From: Antitrichia curtipendula
Taxonomy: Eukaryota > Streptophyta > Bryopsida > Hypnales > Leucodontaceae
Length of the DNA stretch: 64,000 nt
NCBI GenBank assembly: GCA_951230915.1
Contig: OX579641.1
Coordinates: 13,618,254-13,682,253 of the forward strand
Direction of reading: 5' to 3'
Part shown: positions 1 to 13,251 of the stretch, one piece after another
How positions within the stretch are numbered: the stretch's first letter is position 1
How the letters are laid out: every line of letters begins with the position of its first letter
Made by a program: the position numbers and the translations under genes
Notes under the pieces: model-generated
What the model saw: the letters and a program-made list of their open reading frames with translations, nothing else
Told to the model about the DNA's origin: nothing
The model's database searches: none

Positions 1-2138
1 CGCGATCGTCTTCGTGGTTTATATCACTGCTACTAAATGTGTCTAGTTACTGCTGAATTAGTAACGTCACATCAAGTATTGCTTCAATTGGTGTTGGTTC
101 TGGGATCTTGCATGTCTCTCGTAACCCTAATTTTCTGCAACTTGCTTTACTCGAGCCTTATAATACCAGCAGCGAGGTTGGATTCTTGCTCTTGTTTCTG
201 ACAATCTGCCTCTTTGTGTTATTCTTATCTTATATTTCAATCGGTCGTTTTGTCAAATTCAGAAAGCCCCTGCTAGCGATCTGTTTCCAGGATCCTTAAA
301 TTAGCAGTGAGCTCCATGGGCTACAAGGTTATTGGACATAATGCCAAGTCGTTTCATTGAATCTTGGACGTCTGGATCTGTGTTTTCTGGTTGAACAAAG
401 GACTCATATTGAACTGAAGATCATGGTTGATATCCTTATTTTTTTACTGGCCAGCGAGAGAGTGTCATGGTTGCCTTGAAATTAGGATTTTTGCGTTATG
501 GATTGATGAAAAGTCTGACCTAATAGGACTGATAGTGGCTAGATAAGAAAAGTGATGGTCCAGAAGTCATGCTTGGGTTTTGTGCACGAATCGTATCAAC
601 TTGTGAAGCAATTCGTGATACCGGAGCCATGAGGGTAATCGTCATCTGTCGACAAATTTCGGAGCAACCTTGTTCTCCGTGCACTCTCCCCGAATTATGT
701 TCTCCAACCGAGGCTTGCAAGTGGATTGCTTTTAGGTCTCCGTATGACTTTTGCCACACTGCCCCAGAAGAGTACAATGGCTGTTCAGAAGTGTTTTGAC
801 GAACCTTTGCAGTACAAATTTCTTCTCTGCAAGTCCAACTCATGTGCGCAGGTGGACATGCAGATGTTGCGTTATGCGTTTACCTGCAATCTTGGTTTTA
901 CCACTCTTGAAATCGGCCTTTTCCCGAGATATCTTCAAACTAATTTCATGGCCACGGGCTATTGTCAATAATCGAATTTCATGTCCTTGACGCTTTGAAT
1001 TTGTTTTCATATATTGTGTATGCTAGAGGTAGGATGAAAGGTAAAGGATACTATTTGTTCCATTCTAGAATGAGCGATTTTTGGAAGATGTGTAGATGTA
1101 TGGAGATGTTTTGGGTACAACAGCCAAATCTGTTGAGATAAAAAAAAATTCCACTTTGTATGAGGTTGTTGTGCAAATTCGAAGTGGAAGTTGTAATCCT
1201 ATCTTTATTCTGAAATCTTTGGTTGGACATATAGACAAGCCATGCTGACATCACTTGCTACTTTCTGCAACCAAGTTTGTGAATAAGTGAGTTTTTGAGA
1301 TCAAGGATCAGTTCTGGGGACGGGATCAAGTTAGTTTCCTCTACCTTACAAGGCAAATTTCTCAAATTTCTCTAGCAGGAGAATTAGCTGAAAACACAGG
1401 AAAAGATGAAACCAAGTTTTTTAAGTTGTGGGATGAGACAGTTGGATGTTTACAGTTGCATGTTTACAGCTGCATTGTGGGGATCACATCTTTTAGCCAC
1501 GTGAGGTGGTTCTGCACAATGTAAGTCATCTGCCATGAATTGCTGAAAGTTTGTATCTTTTCTTCTGACTCCTAACCATTTGCAGAATGCAATAGGAGCA
1601 TCACCCATTCACATGCTTTACAGTGCCAAGGGCACATTATTTTCTGGATAGTTCTGAGTCCAGGCCAAGGAGCAATAATCTACTTTAGTATATGTTCTTA
1701 TCCTGGTGGCAATTCAATGTGGACTCAAGAAATATCTTTCACTCAGTACATATCTGTATTTGCTAGAAGTAGTCACATGTAGAAATCAATGGATATGGAT
1801 GCTCCACTTGCTATAAAAAAAAATATGAAAACCTTGCAAATTGTTTTGTCATAAAGGTAAAACATACTCAACATCCCCAACTGAACTACCCACGTATTTT
1901 TTCATACAATTGTAGCTGTTCCCACTCAGTGGTTGAGCTTGCAAGTCCATGTGACTGCTGACAAAACTTGCTTCTCACCCAAATTGCTTGAAATTGACTG
2001 GTTCAAAAGGAGTACTGAAGGTGTCTAGGCTGAGGTGAAGGTGAGCACCGTCCTGCAATGATAGTCTAGGTTGCCAGAGATGGTTTGCTTAGGTGACAAA
2101 GATGTGATCCTTGCTTTGACGTCATGGTTGCTCGCTTC
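1..2138. other. unassigned intergenic stretch
   Basis: No coding region with recognisable domains is visible on either strand; open frames here are short (107 codons or fewer) and overlap one another on both strands without family motifs. The sequence is more balanced in base composition at 550-970 than in the AT-rich blocks that follow, so an untranslated or intronic part of a gene outside the window is possible, but nothing in the sequence proves it. Confidence 0.4.
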
Positions 2139-3120
2139 TTAACCCCTCAAGGCCCAAGGGGCCCAAAAGTAGCCTCTCATAGTTTGGAAGTCCAATTCAA
2201 AGTGATGTAACTTTTGCATCCAATGTCCAAATTCAACAAAACTTGTTGGGAAAGTTGCGCATACTAGTCTAGTTTATGTGATAAAATTTTCAGACCAATT
2301 CAAAATGAATTGAGTTTGTAACAGTCGTTCAAAATTCACAGGTTCAATTTGATTTCAGCACATTGCATTGTCATGGCTGCAACTTTGGGGGCTTGTATCT
2401 CCTTCATCCAATGGTTGTTTTCAATAAAAATTTGTTGTATTTTGTTCCTCTAGACATCTAGTTAATGTGATAAAATTTTCATGGCAAGCCAAGTTGTTTT
2501 GAATGTTTGGGAGCAATTCGAAGTTCAAAACCCTAACATTTTTTGGTTAGTGTGAACTTTGGCGGCTTGTTACTTTTTCATACTGTGTCCGTTTTCAATT
2601 TTGTTTTTTTGGAAAGTTGCGCATACTTGTCTAGTTTTTGTGGCTAAAATTTTGTATCAATCAAAGAAGTATCGAGTGACTGAGAAGCATTTTAGTAGAA
2701 GTAGGTTCAGCCTTAGATGTGTTTTTTGCACCCTTTTTTGCTATTTTTTTTTACATTTCAAAGTCATTTTACAAACACAATGATTTAATTTAATGAATTT
2801 TTTTTCACCAATGTGTTTATGTGTTGATTTCAAACCACTTTCTAGTGTAAAGTTTTTTCAGTTGAGTAGGTTTAGAAATCAAATATCACCTCCGAATGTG
2901 TTTTAAGGAAAATCTCAGCATCTTTTTTCAACACTAAAACATTATAATCTTGCAATCTATGAGGTCAAACGACTCCAAATTTGATCCACGTCATCTACAA
3001 TATGCACACTACAAGATTGTACGGTTGAGATTTTGATACCTTCATGACATGTACACTTATAAGGCTTGAAAATCAATGATGTTTTTGAACCCAAAATGGC
3101 CGTGGGCCTTGAGGGGTTAA
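2139..3120. mobile_element. family A TTAA-flanked MITE, copy A1
   Basis: The element starts TTAACCCCTCAAGGCCCA and ends with the exact inverse of those 18 bases. TTAA stands at both ends. The interior has no transposase. The right two thirds is the reverse-complement relative of 29262-29835, and the left part that of 30249-30656, so A1 and the copy at 29262-30656 are the same subfamily. TTAA target use with CCCC/GGGG termini is known for piggyBac and Sola3 elements; which superfamily drives this one is not shown. Confidence 0.8.
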
Positions 3121-4963
3121 GGTTAAGTTTTCTAAAGAGTAGACAAGGGCAGGAAAGGGATAGAAATGGTCTGTTGGGGGCATTTGATTTCATTTTTAAA
3201 ACCTAGGGTCAAAGCCCACTGAGTTGAACATTTTGCATTTAGGTACCCTGAGTGCTGAAGAGAGCGCTCATTAAAAATACCTAAAAACCCCACCCTAATA
3301 ATATTAGACGCATACTGAGTGAAAGATGTAGACCATTGGAACATAACCACTGGCAGTAAACAGCAAAATGATGTCAGCATCCACAGCAGAAGCAGTGTTG
3401 GTCTTAGACCATAGATCAATGTAACTTTGGATCTTCATAACTTTTGCATGTATTTTCCAAATGACACATTCTTTGGTGGGACAAAATCCTCTTTCCATTT
3501 GCTAACAAAAAAAACATAAAAGAGTTGACTGGTTAAAATTAGGAACACTGCCAAGTGCTAGAAGAAGAGTACAGTACACTTGGTCTGTCCTTGAACATTG
3601 GGTTCAATCTGTGGAGACAAGAGTGGACACCATCACCCAGTTGGCACAATGGGAAATTGTCATAAGTTTGTTGTATCCTTGTCGTGAGACCAAATGCATT
3701 GTGGTTGTAACTTATGATCATATAGTCATTCCAGAGCATGCTAAAAGTAGTCATTTAAATGTTGTTTTTAGTCACAACAATGGATCAAAACTGTGCTCAA
3801 AAACTGGCTCATCCTAGGGGTATGAAGTGTTTGTTCCCACTTATGCTCAATATTAGCAGATCACCACCAACAGTAAACAGCAAAATGATATCAGCCTCAC
3901 CAGAGAAAAAAAAACAGGTTCAATGGCTCCAATCCCTTGATGATGAAGTGAAAATGATGGTTAACCTAGTTCCGAGCAAGTGAGTGATCTTCTCCAATTG
4001 AATAGAATTTTAACAGAACTTTTGCATAAGTAAGTAAATGGTGATTAAGCTCATTGCATGACTGTCAGGTCCTTGTTGTCCCCCATGTTCTTATTGAATA
4101 CTTGAATCATCAATAAAACCACCAAACCAACTGGTTGAGCATGCATTCAGTTACAGCTTTTACATGTGAGCTGTGGCTTTGAAGTTCAATATGGACTACA
4201 AACTGTAAATTTCTGGTGAACAAACTCGGCTGTACACTCACAGTTCTCAAACGCAGCTAACTTGGGTGACTCTACAATCTGAAACAACTGAACTCATTTC
4301 ACTGAGCAGTGTGATCAGATCTTGTTCAGCAGAGCACTCAAACCAAGCATGTTCACCCTGGTGCAGCAAGGCAGCTAGGCAGCTCCGTATCACATGACAA
4401 TTTCAGTGCGAGATTGTGAGTTATTTTTATTGAAAATACAGGTAAGGGTTTGTTCTACAAATTTTATGGTGATCATGGGACCTAAAATTTTGGACTGATG
4501 TAGATTTGCATTGAATTGGGTTGGGGGTCTAAAATGGACTCCTACCTTACCTTACTTGTGTGGAATGTACAAGGGAGTAAATGGTTGTCGATTACTTGAT
4601 TATTACAAAGTATTTTTCCAATATAATCCATCTTAAATTAAACTAAGCAGTATAAGATATGATGGTTTGAAGGTCCTCTGGCCACCTTGTGTGTGGCATG
4701 ATGACAGCACCATTGCTGTAAGGCTCATGGGTGATGAGAAAGGGCATCTAAAATCTAGGTTCAAAAGAGATAGCTCTCTATACAATAACGACGATCACTT
4801 AACTCACAATTACTTTAAAATGGTCCCATAATGAAGTACAGTCATTTTCAGGTTTGCCTGGATGATTGAAGGAATGAATGGCTCCAGAACTAACCTAGGT
4901 CCTGAACCCAGTCAGGACACTTGCGTAGCTAAAGGGTCCGATGGATGACTTCATTATTAACCT
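3121..4963. other. unassigned intergenic stretch
   Basis: No recognisable gene or complete element. Short open frames at 3304-3983 overlap on both strands and show no domain. The phrase CAGTAAACAGCAAAATGAT occurs at 3353 and, with one change, near 3877, a trace of an old local duplication. Confidence 0.35.
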
Positions 4964-5772
4964 TTAACCCCTAACTGCCCGATCGACCATATATGGTCGA
5001 TCAAAAACTTTGAACTCCTTTTGCTGTGGGCAGTTAAATTCGGCTGACCGTTTTTAAATTTTTTTCGGGCAGTTTTTAGGGTTAACTATTGAAAACTTTC
5101 ATTTTTCACTGAAAAAGATACATATCTGATTATTGAGAAGTCTCCAAAGCCATACATGGCCATTAGTGGAAGAGTAAAGCTTGCTAATTTTACTTCATTT
5201 TCCAACTTTGAGCAATTTCATTTGATTTGAGATCTAAAAACTTGTACTTATCCATTTGCTTTGAAAATTGTCCCAATCGAAAGAGTAAAGTGATTTCAAG
5301 ATTTTCACCATTGAAATTTTTCTAAAGAAAATATTGATTTGGAGTTATTTTTTATTTTTATATTTAAAAGAATTTGCATCTCAACAATTGCAAGGTGGAT
5401 TGTGTGATGAGTTTAATAGCTTTTTGTATAAAATTAAGTTTTTGAAAGTATACTTTAGTGTGCTAACACAATTATTAGTTGTTCATGTCACCTCTAATCT
5501 CAAAAAACTTTTATATGCAAATTTCAGTTCCATTGTGGGGATGTACATCATGCTGAAAATATAAAACACAAACTTCTCTTGTTATAATCTCACAACTCCT
5601 ATGCAATTTTGCGTTGAAAATTGGTATACATACTAATTAGCAAGCTCTTTAAACATCTATTCGGTTAGATTTTGAAAAAAGAACAATTTGCTTTGTTGGG
5701 GCTAACTATAAGTCCATGCTCTTTTTTCATAAACAAAATGCACATGGAAAAGCTTGGGCATTTAGGGGTTAA
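4964..5772. mobile_element. family A MITE, copy A2
   Basis: Termini TTAACCCCTAACTGCCC and the inverse of TTAACCCCTAAATGCCC; TTAA at each outer edge; 809 bp. A small perfect palindrome, GATCGACCATATATGGTCGATC with its centre at about 4991, lies just inside the left end. There is no coding capacity beyond short AT-rich frames. Confidence 0.75.
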
Positions 5773-6412
5773 AAGGATGCGTCCCCATGATCAAGGTAGT
5801 CGTGAAAATTGCTCTGATTATTGGACCAATAAATGTATTTTTTGTTTCTACAATGAACAATGAAGTCATCCATCAACCACTTTGGGGCCTCAATGTCAAT
5901 GTCATTCAAAGATTAAGTGCACAAACAAAGAATGCACCTATTGATTCAATACTCTATGTGTAGGTCAATTTTGTAAATAATTTAGGAAAAAATTGGAACA
6001 TGTCTAAAATATGAAAATTTTACAAGTATTTCTGAAAATTTGAGAGAATTTCATTGTTGCCAATTTGTGTATTCAAAAATTATTATTCAATTTTTCTAGA
6101 AAAAGGAACACATTTACACATGAATAGACAAAAAAAAACATTATTGCAACGAGGAGTGTGGAAAAATTAGGAAGATGGATGTGCTGAAAATCAAGAAAAT
6201 TTACTTAAGCTATCAAATTGTCCAAATGCCATAATTAAATTATCTGTTAGCCAAGTACCAAATTTGACCTAAACATATAGTTAAATAATTAGAGTATTTT
6301 GGTGTCTACACTGGTCACAAGAGGTTGCATTCTTCCAAAATTAATACTTATTCTATCTTGTAAAGCACTAAGGATTTGTGTTTGAGGATACAAGTAGTGC
6401 TCTATAAGAATT
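5773..6412. other. unassigned AT-rich intergenic stretch
   Basis: AT-rich, no open frame with recognisable content and no terminal repeats that I can pair. Confidence 0.35.
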
Positions 6413-7341
6413 TTAACTGCTAGAGTCCTAAGGCCATCAAAAACCATCAAAAACCACTCAAAATTGTCATTTCTATTGCAAAGAGCAAAAAATATATATT
6501 ATTATTTTATTGCATATCTAACCGTAGTATCTTGCACTAGACTAGTATAAAAATGTGTGGAAGAAATTTCGAAAACTTTGACCATGTAGATTGCAAGATA
6601 TTTGCATTTAAAATGAAGAAAACAAATTTTTTACACCTTGCTTGACTAGAGTCTTTGACTTTAAATCTTCTTAACTTAGAGTTATTGCACTACTAATTTT
6701 GATTTTTAAATTTTGTATATTGAAGAATTGAGTTAAAAATCTAAGAAATAAAATTCAAAAAAAAAATACTTAGTTTTTAGTCATTAAAAATTTGTTAAAT
6801 AGAAGTACATTCAAGATTGAAAGGAAAACTAAACAATTAATAGCTCTAAGATAAAACTGAAACATGAAAAATAATTCCAACCATAAGATTGTTCTAGCAA
6901 GCAAACTTAACCATGTCTAACAAAAAAAAATTGAGTTGTAAGAATTGCATTCAAGAACAAATTCTACAAATTCTTTTTTCAAAAAAATGCTTAGATTGAC
7001 CAAAAAACAAAATTGTCCATGTCTTTCTCATCACTAGTCCAAATAGAATGAACCAAAACTTCAAATGTAGACAAAAACATAATCTTTGAGAAAAAAAATT
7101 AAAATAAAAAAATTCCGTTTATTTTATTTAGGAGGGCTACCCCTCGAGTTTCTTTTGGACATAGGGTGGCATAATTTTTGCTCCTAGGCACCGACTGAAA
7201 AAAAATAAAAATTTCCAAGAAGCTAATATAATTTCTTATTTTCAAAAAAAATTCAAAAAATCATGTCAAAAATTGAAATTACACAAATCTATCCAAAATC
7301 CCAAGAATCTTCCAGAGGGACTTTGGGACTTTAGGGGTTAA
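6413..7341. mobile_element. family A MITE, copy A3
   Basis: The right end is CTTTAGGGGTTAA. The left end is worn (TTAACTGCTAGAGTCCTAAGG). The interior (about 6430-6620) aligns by eye with 20110-20290 and more loosely with 11490-11660, so A3, A5 and A9 are one subfamily of roughly 0.9 kb. No transposase is present. Confidence 0.65.
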
Positions 7342-8791
7342 TCAACAATAACTATTTCAATTTATTGATAATATTGTAAGGCAAGGTTATTTTTTGTGGG
7401 TGTATACTTGGGAGGTGTGTATAGGTGTGTTGGATTTGTGATTGGCATTGGAATTCCAAGCCCTATTCAATGCCCAATAGAAGACACCTTTTGCACTACA
7501 TTCCCACGCAATTTGCACCTGCAACATCATTCCCACGCAATTTGCACCTGCAACATCATTCCCCCATATAATACATGCAGAAGCAAATTCACTACATATC
7601 CATCTTTATTTTTGTGAAAAGCACACTAGGTTACAATGTACACTCCAAAGTTAGTTGGCCCACACATGTAACAAAAATTAATCCCACCAAGAAATGGCAT
7701 TTAGTGGGCGGGTGATGAATGTTTTTAAAACTTTACTACCTTTAAAAATTCATGGTTTATTCATGTGATGTTCAAAAAATACAAGACAAAAGAATCTTGA
7801 ACTTATTTCAATTGCTAACAAGACTCAACAAAAGTAAGGAAGGAACCATGTTTGAGCATTTATTTGGACATTTTTATATGTAGGTTAGTTTGGACAAGCT
7901 ACTTTATCATTGATGATTTTACATGTTTTGTCTTTATCCACATGCATTTTAGGATGAAAATCTTTTTACCAACCAAAACTCCTTAAAAAATGAGTTGCTT
8001 TCAATACTAAATTATTAATAGAATAGAACTTAGATTGTAATGTTTATTGGAATTGGAGAATTGCAAAGAATAATTGTGAGTAGAAGGTTTGTAATGCAAA
8101 TGTTTATTGTTAATTGATCACAATTTTAAAGGTGATGGAATCATTATATACCTTGGATTATTTTTTTTAAGATTCTTCTTAAGAGAAAAATGGGAGCCAC
8201 ATCTATTATAGGTTATAGGTAAGAACAAAATCTACTCACCTTTGTCCATTGACAAATTATGAGAGAGTCAAAAGTAAAATGAAGGCATCAAAAGTAAACC
8301 CATATAGTTTGTAAATGCATCCACTTTAAGGTTTGTCTTTGCATTCTTAAACCAAGATATATTCTCCAGTTGGACATAAAAAATGCTCATAAGATATTAA
8401 CTTATTTAATTAGAAGAGGGGCTTGTATAACAAACACTATTTGTTTGAATTCGACCCATTGCTCATCTAAAATCTTCAATGTAGGTATTCTAATATTATA
8501 CCTTTACTAATGAATGGACCATTTTTTGATTATCCGGACTACTACATTGTCTTATTTTGACATAGACTTGAATCAATATATTTAGATTATTTGCACTAGG
8601 GATGGTTGTAATGTACACTAAGCAAACAAACTACTCACTATACCTTCTCTATGGTAGTAGAAGTTATCATCATCTGGCTTTACCTTTGCGGGGTAGGATT
8701 CAATTTTATTTTTATTTATTTTTCAATAAACTTTCAATGTGGGTCTAAATAAAATAAAATAATAATCAACAAACCTTTTTAACACCACGTA
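7342..8791. other. unassigned intergenic stretch
   Basis: Contains a 29-bp unit repeated twice in tandem (7501-7558, TTCCCACGCAATTTGC...). Otherwise AT-rich sequence without a supported gene. Confidence 0.35.
7501..7558. repeat. 29-bp tandem duplication
   Basis: Two identical head-to-tail copies beginning TTCCCACGCAATTTGC, read directly from the sequence. Confidence 0.9.
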
Positions 8792-9399
8792 TTACCCCCT
8801 AAAGGACCAAGGCACATTCTCGGCGCAAATTGTGAAAAATTGCTATTATTTAGCACAGTGAGAAAAAAATTTAAAAAGTTTTTTTTTTCAAAATTAAACC
8901 AAACAAATTTGTACTAGACTACTATAGGAATGTGTAGAAAAATTCTCATAAACTTTGACAGCACAAATTGAAAGATTATAATGTTGGTTAAAAGATTTAT
9001 TTTCTTCCTAACCATGCCCGTTTAAGGCCTTTTTAAGGCCAACAAACTTTATTCCTCCTAAAGTGAGATTTTTACACTATACATGATTATTTTTTTGACA
9101 TTTGCATCTTATTTCATGTAAGTTATATATCTATCAAATTTCAAAATTATTGGAGGAGTTCTACACATGCTACCTGAAGCTGTTTAGGTTGTCCCCAAAG
9201 TTTAGGGCAACATAACTTTTGATCCGGGCACCTAATTAGGAAAAAAGTTATATTCCCATTAAGGGGGTACATGTTCAAACCATGTGTCAAAAATTTAAGA
9301 ACATTTGTTAAAAACAACTTCATATGCACCTACTTGAGACCACTTGCATATATTCGATAGTCTTTGGGTCTTTTAGTCTTTTGATCTTTTAGGGGTTAA
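8792..9399. mobile_element. family A MITE, copy A4
   Basis: Left end TTACCCCCTAAAGGACCAAGG (TTAA worn to TTAC), right end TTTTAGGGGTTAA; about 608 bp. The interior contains the family's 'tagactactataggaatgtgtag' type of motif, which recurs in A3 and A9. Non-coding. Confidence 0.65.
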
Positions 9400-11114
9400 C
9401 TACTTCAAGGCTCTTCATAGAAGTGACTTCAAGGATGTTTGTAGGGGTGATTTCAAGACCTCCTCTGTTAGCTGAAACGCGACCACTTTCCCTTATCCAT
9501 TGGTGAAAGCTAGGGACAAATTGCTAGAAAAGGACCCGTCATGTGTCAAAATTCTTAAGCAAAGACCCAGTCTAACCAATGTTGTAAGAGGGTCCTAATC
9601 CCACCCACCAGCAACCCCCCTGTCCCTAACGGTGTGAGCCAATTCTTGACCTAACCTAAGTGTGCGAAGCGGTGACCTGCTTTCTCTCACGGGATTGAGG
9701 GTAACCACGCCCGTCCTTGCCTTTAAAGTGGTCGCCATCTCAAAGTGCAGTTCCGACTCCATTTTGTTCCCCTACTCACTTAACTTAACTGTGACCCAGG
9801 CCTTGGGTTTTGGGTTTCTTGACTTGCACCAAAGTTCGTCCCATTGGACTAATGGACAGGGTCGCAATCCATGCCCAATGCCGTGTACTGCAAAAATGGA
9901 AGTATTCATAGTTGCCTTATGTGTCACTGTGACATTGCGGCACACAGAATAAAACTTCCTGTCTGAGTGTGTAGTGTGCGTACAGTAATATATCAAAGAA
10001 ACAAAGTCAGTTGCGCCTCTATCCTGAATGTGTTTTTTGAAAAAGAGAATGATATCACTACTGTAGTCAGGGCTGTGGTACCAAAATTCATTGGCCACAT
10101 TACCCTCACATGAGAAATGAGCGAATTTGCCTGTCCACTAAAGTAGCAAAATAGAAAGGGTGTACAAGTGCACACATGTAAGAAAGTAAAAGGAATGTGC
10201 AACACAAACCTTGAAAAGCATCTTGAAATGATTGCTGATGTGCTGTGTTAGAGAATTACATCAAATTGGGACAGACATTCTCATGTAAATTGTACACCTC
10301 CATGTGTCATTTACTAACCAAATTTTTGAATACTTTTGACCATTCTGGCTAATAACAAAAGTTGTGTGTTCAAAATGGTAATTGTATTGCACTTTGGTGT
10401 GCTAACCACACTTTGCCAATCCCAGTCCCTGTAGCAGTGGCTATCTTACCCCGCACCCCGCACCCCATTTCATTTTCCTCCCTTGTGTGTTAAATGAAAC
10501 AAAACAGTGAGGGGAGGCGTCCAGAAGTGGTGTGGCAGAAAACTTTTATATATGTATTAATATATATACGAATCCACACCAAAGGGATGATTACAACAAC
10601 TGATCAGCAAGCACCAGGCTGGGGTGCCATTCACAAAGATACAAACAGAACCGAACCATAAAAAAAGGATGTACTATTAATTCACCTCTGAAATAATAAG
10701 GAAGTCAGTTACAAAAACTAGTTACACTGAGACTGAGAAGTGCAGATCACAGAGCCGACCATTCGCAAGTTGAGATTGTTGAAGCAAAGTTGTCGAAGTA
10801 ATGAGCCTTAACTTACTTTAATTCAATCCCGCAGTTGCAGACGCAGACGCAGACGCACAGGCTTCAGGATACGAATGCAGGATACGTACACAGACTGAGG
10901 ATACTGGAAAGTTTGGGAACCCATTCCCTTGTCTTTTAGCAACTCTGAATAGTTCCAATTTTATAATAAAACAACTCATTTAGTGGGGATGTTCTCTAAA
11001 AATAATTGAAAAAACATTTTTTTTTAAATTCAGAAAATAGTATAAATTGACTGATACATATTTAGATTTTTCTTACAGTTGATGATCTGTGAGAATGTTT
11101 GGACTTGTCATTTC
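9400..11114. other. unassigned intergenic stretch
   Basis: Open frames of 60-108 codons at 9662-10205 overlap on opposite strands and show no domain. The stretch includes an AT dinucleotide-like tract near 10546-10568 and the run CCCCGCACCCCGCACCCC near 10450. No gene supported. Confidence 0.35.
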
Positions 11115-11417
11115 AGGTAGTCTGCTCTTAAAACGACCATTTAAGAACTGATTGCCTTTTTGAGGAAGCCAAAAGTCCTTGAAACAATTTTCAGTAAATT
11201 TCCATAGGAAGAAAAATGGAATTGGCATCTAACCCAAGTCGTTTCATATTTTTTGAACCTTCGTGGAATTAGTTACGAATTTTTGAAGTTGAAGTGCAGT
11301 GGTCACTAAAAGCGACCACCTCCTGAAATGTACATTTCTAGTACATAGAAGAAAGAAAATTGTACCTCTATGTCATGATCGCTTTTAGAACATGATCACT
11401 TTTAGAGCAGACTACCT
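11115..11417. mobile_element. family B MITE, copy B1
   Basis: Terminal inverted repeats AGGTAGTCTGCTCTTAAAA and the inverse of AGGTAGTCTGCTCTAAAA; 303 bp. The interior contains the diagnostic phrase AACCCAAGTCGTTTCATA. The copy at 19247-19548 (302 bp) is the same element in the opposite orientation. Other copies show a TA target duplication; here the left TA has been lost. Superfamily not assigned. Confidence 0.8.
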
Positions 11418-11480
11418 TACTACTTCCCAAGCAATCATGTTCTCAAATCACAATTGCATACAATACCCCCCCCAAAATGC

Positions 11481-12350
11481 TTAAATCCTAAAGGCCATTA
11501 TTCTGTCAAAAACCACTCAAAACTGCCATTTCTATTACATTAACCTAAAAAAGCAAAAAAAAATTATTTTTTTAGAATCCAATTGTAAGGTCTGTTTGAG
11601 ATCATGTGGTAAGAATTTCATCAAGTTTGACCACATAGATTGAGAGATATAGGCATTCAAAGTTGGAAAAATAAGTGAATTTGAACAATGGCCTGCAATT
11701 TTAAATGACTTTGACTGCCATTTGTAGGAAAAATTTGCACTATGGACTTTGAATTTAAAATTCTTTTGTGTTGAAGAATTGAATTGAAAATCTAAGAATT
11801 ATTGGGAAAAAAGAAGAAAAAATCCTTAATTTTCATTCTTTAAGAAATTGTTCAATAGAAATAGATCCAAGCTTGAAAAGAAAACTAAATCATTAATAGG
11901 ACTAAGATGGGATTGAAACACAATAATCTCAATGGTGAGATTATTCTAGAAAGAAAATGTATCCTAGTCAAAAAATTCTTTCTGAAAAATTCTGAAAATT
12001 GCATTTCGAAATGAGTACTATAAGTTATTTTTTCAAAAAAATGCTAAGATTGCCCCCAAAACAAGATTGTTCATAACTTTCACATTACTAATCCAAATGA
12101 AATGAATCAAAGCTTTACAAATAGACAAATACATGATCCATAAGAAAAATAATAATTTTACTTTTACTTTTTTGTGGTATAATTTTTGTCCGTAGGCATC
12201 GATTGAAAGAAATATTATATTCCTATAGAGCTGATAAGTTTTCCTATCTTAAGAGAAAGTTTCTAAAAGTTTTACTAAAAATTGAGGTCATAGGAACTTG
12301 CCCAAAATTCATTTTGTACTCCAAGGGGACAATGGCCTTTTAGGGGTTAC
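11481..12350. mobile_element. family A MITE, copy A5
   Basis: Left end TTAAATCCTAAAGGCC, right end GGCCTTTTAGGGGTTAC; about 870 bp, same interior as A3 and A9. Its right TTAC is shared with the left end of the next copy (A6), so the two elements abut exactly. Confidence 0.7.
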
Positions 12351-13251
12351 CCCCCTAAATGACTGACTATGTTTTCACCCAAAATACTCTAAAAATGCCA
12401 TTTTTAGTTAAAGCACCAAATTTTAGAAAAAAACACGCTTTGGGACCCATGTAAATGTAAGAACTTGTAGTATGCTGGTTAAAGAAAACGTGGAATTTTT
12501 TTCAAAAATTCACCCTTGTATATTGCAAGATATTAGTGTTTGAATTGACAAAAATCCTTTTTCTGGCCTTGCAAAAAAATGGATAGCTACTCTTCACAAG
12601 GTCACATTTGTATGAAAAAATGTCTTATATAGTGGTGCTTGTTTGGATTCATTCTTCAAGGCAAGTTGGCAACATGCTTGAAAAATTTCATTTGGAGTTG
12701 TACAACATGTAGGGAAAAAATAGAAAATGATTCAAAATACTAAATTGTTGAGAATTTACTTATGGAATTGAAAAATTCAAATCTGATGGTTGTAATGTTG
12801 TAATAAATAATCCACATACTATAATTTTTTTTTTCTATTTTTTTTTTAAATTCAGTGAAATAAAGGACTTCAAAGTTAATTTTAGAGTAGAGAATATATA
12901 AGTGCCCACAAACTAAAACTCCTCATAATTTTTGACTCATTGATCAAAATGGAATGATTCATAGCTTTCTACATATATATAACTCTAGAAAAACAATTTC
13001 AAATTTTTGTTTATGAAAAAAGTGATTTTAAAAATCTGACTGGATTGCCCATTTAAAAAAACAAAACCATATTAGGCCATAGCTTTTGACTCAAATTTCC
13101 AAATGTCATGAAATTTAGTGCATATGAAAGATATTCCTTATCTCCACCTTCTATTAAAATTTCAGCCTAAAATATGCAAATCTCCAGTCACACATACCTT
13201 CCCAAAACTTCTATGTTGCCAATAAATACATATTGGTCCTTCAGGGGTTAA
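12347..13251. mobile_element. family A MITE, copy A6
   Basis: Left end TTACCCCCCTAAATGAC, right end GGTCCTTCAGGGGTTAA; 905 bp. The right third (about 12950-13251) is repeated in inverse orientation at 34823-35122. It starts on the same four bases that end A5, as expected if it inserted into the TTAA flanking A5. Confidence 0.7.

Noticed and set aside
569..990. Cys-containing 76-81 codon frames
   Set aside because: Three overlapping frames with no spacing that fits a known zinc or Cys-rich family.
9662..10205. Overlapping 70-108 codon frames on both strands
   Set aside because: No domains, no splice context, mutual overlap; chance frames.
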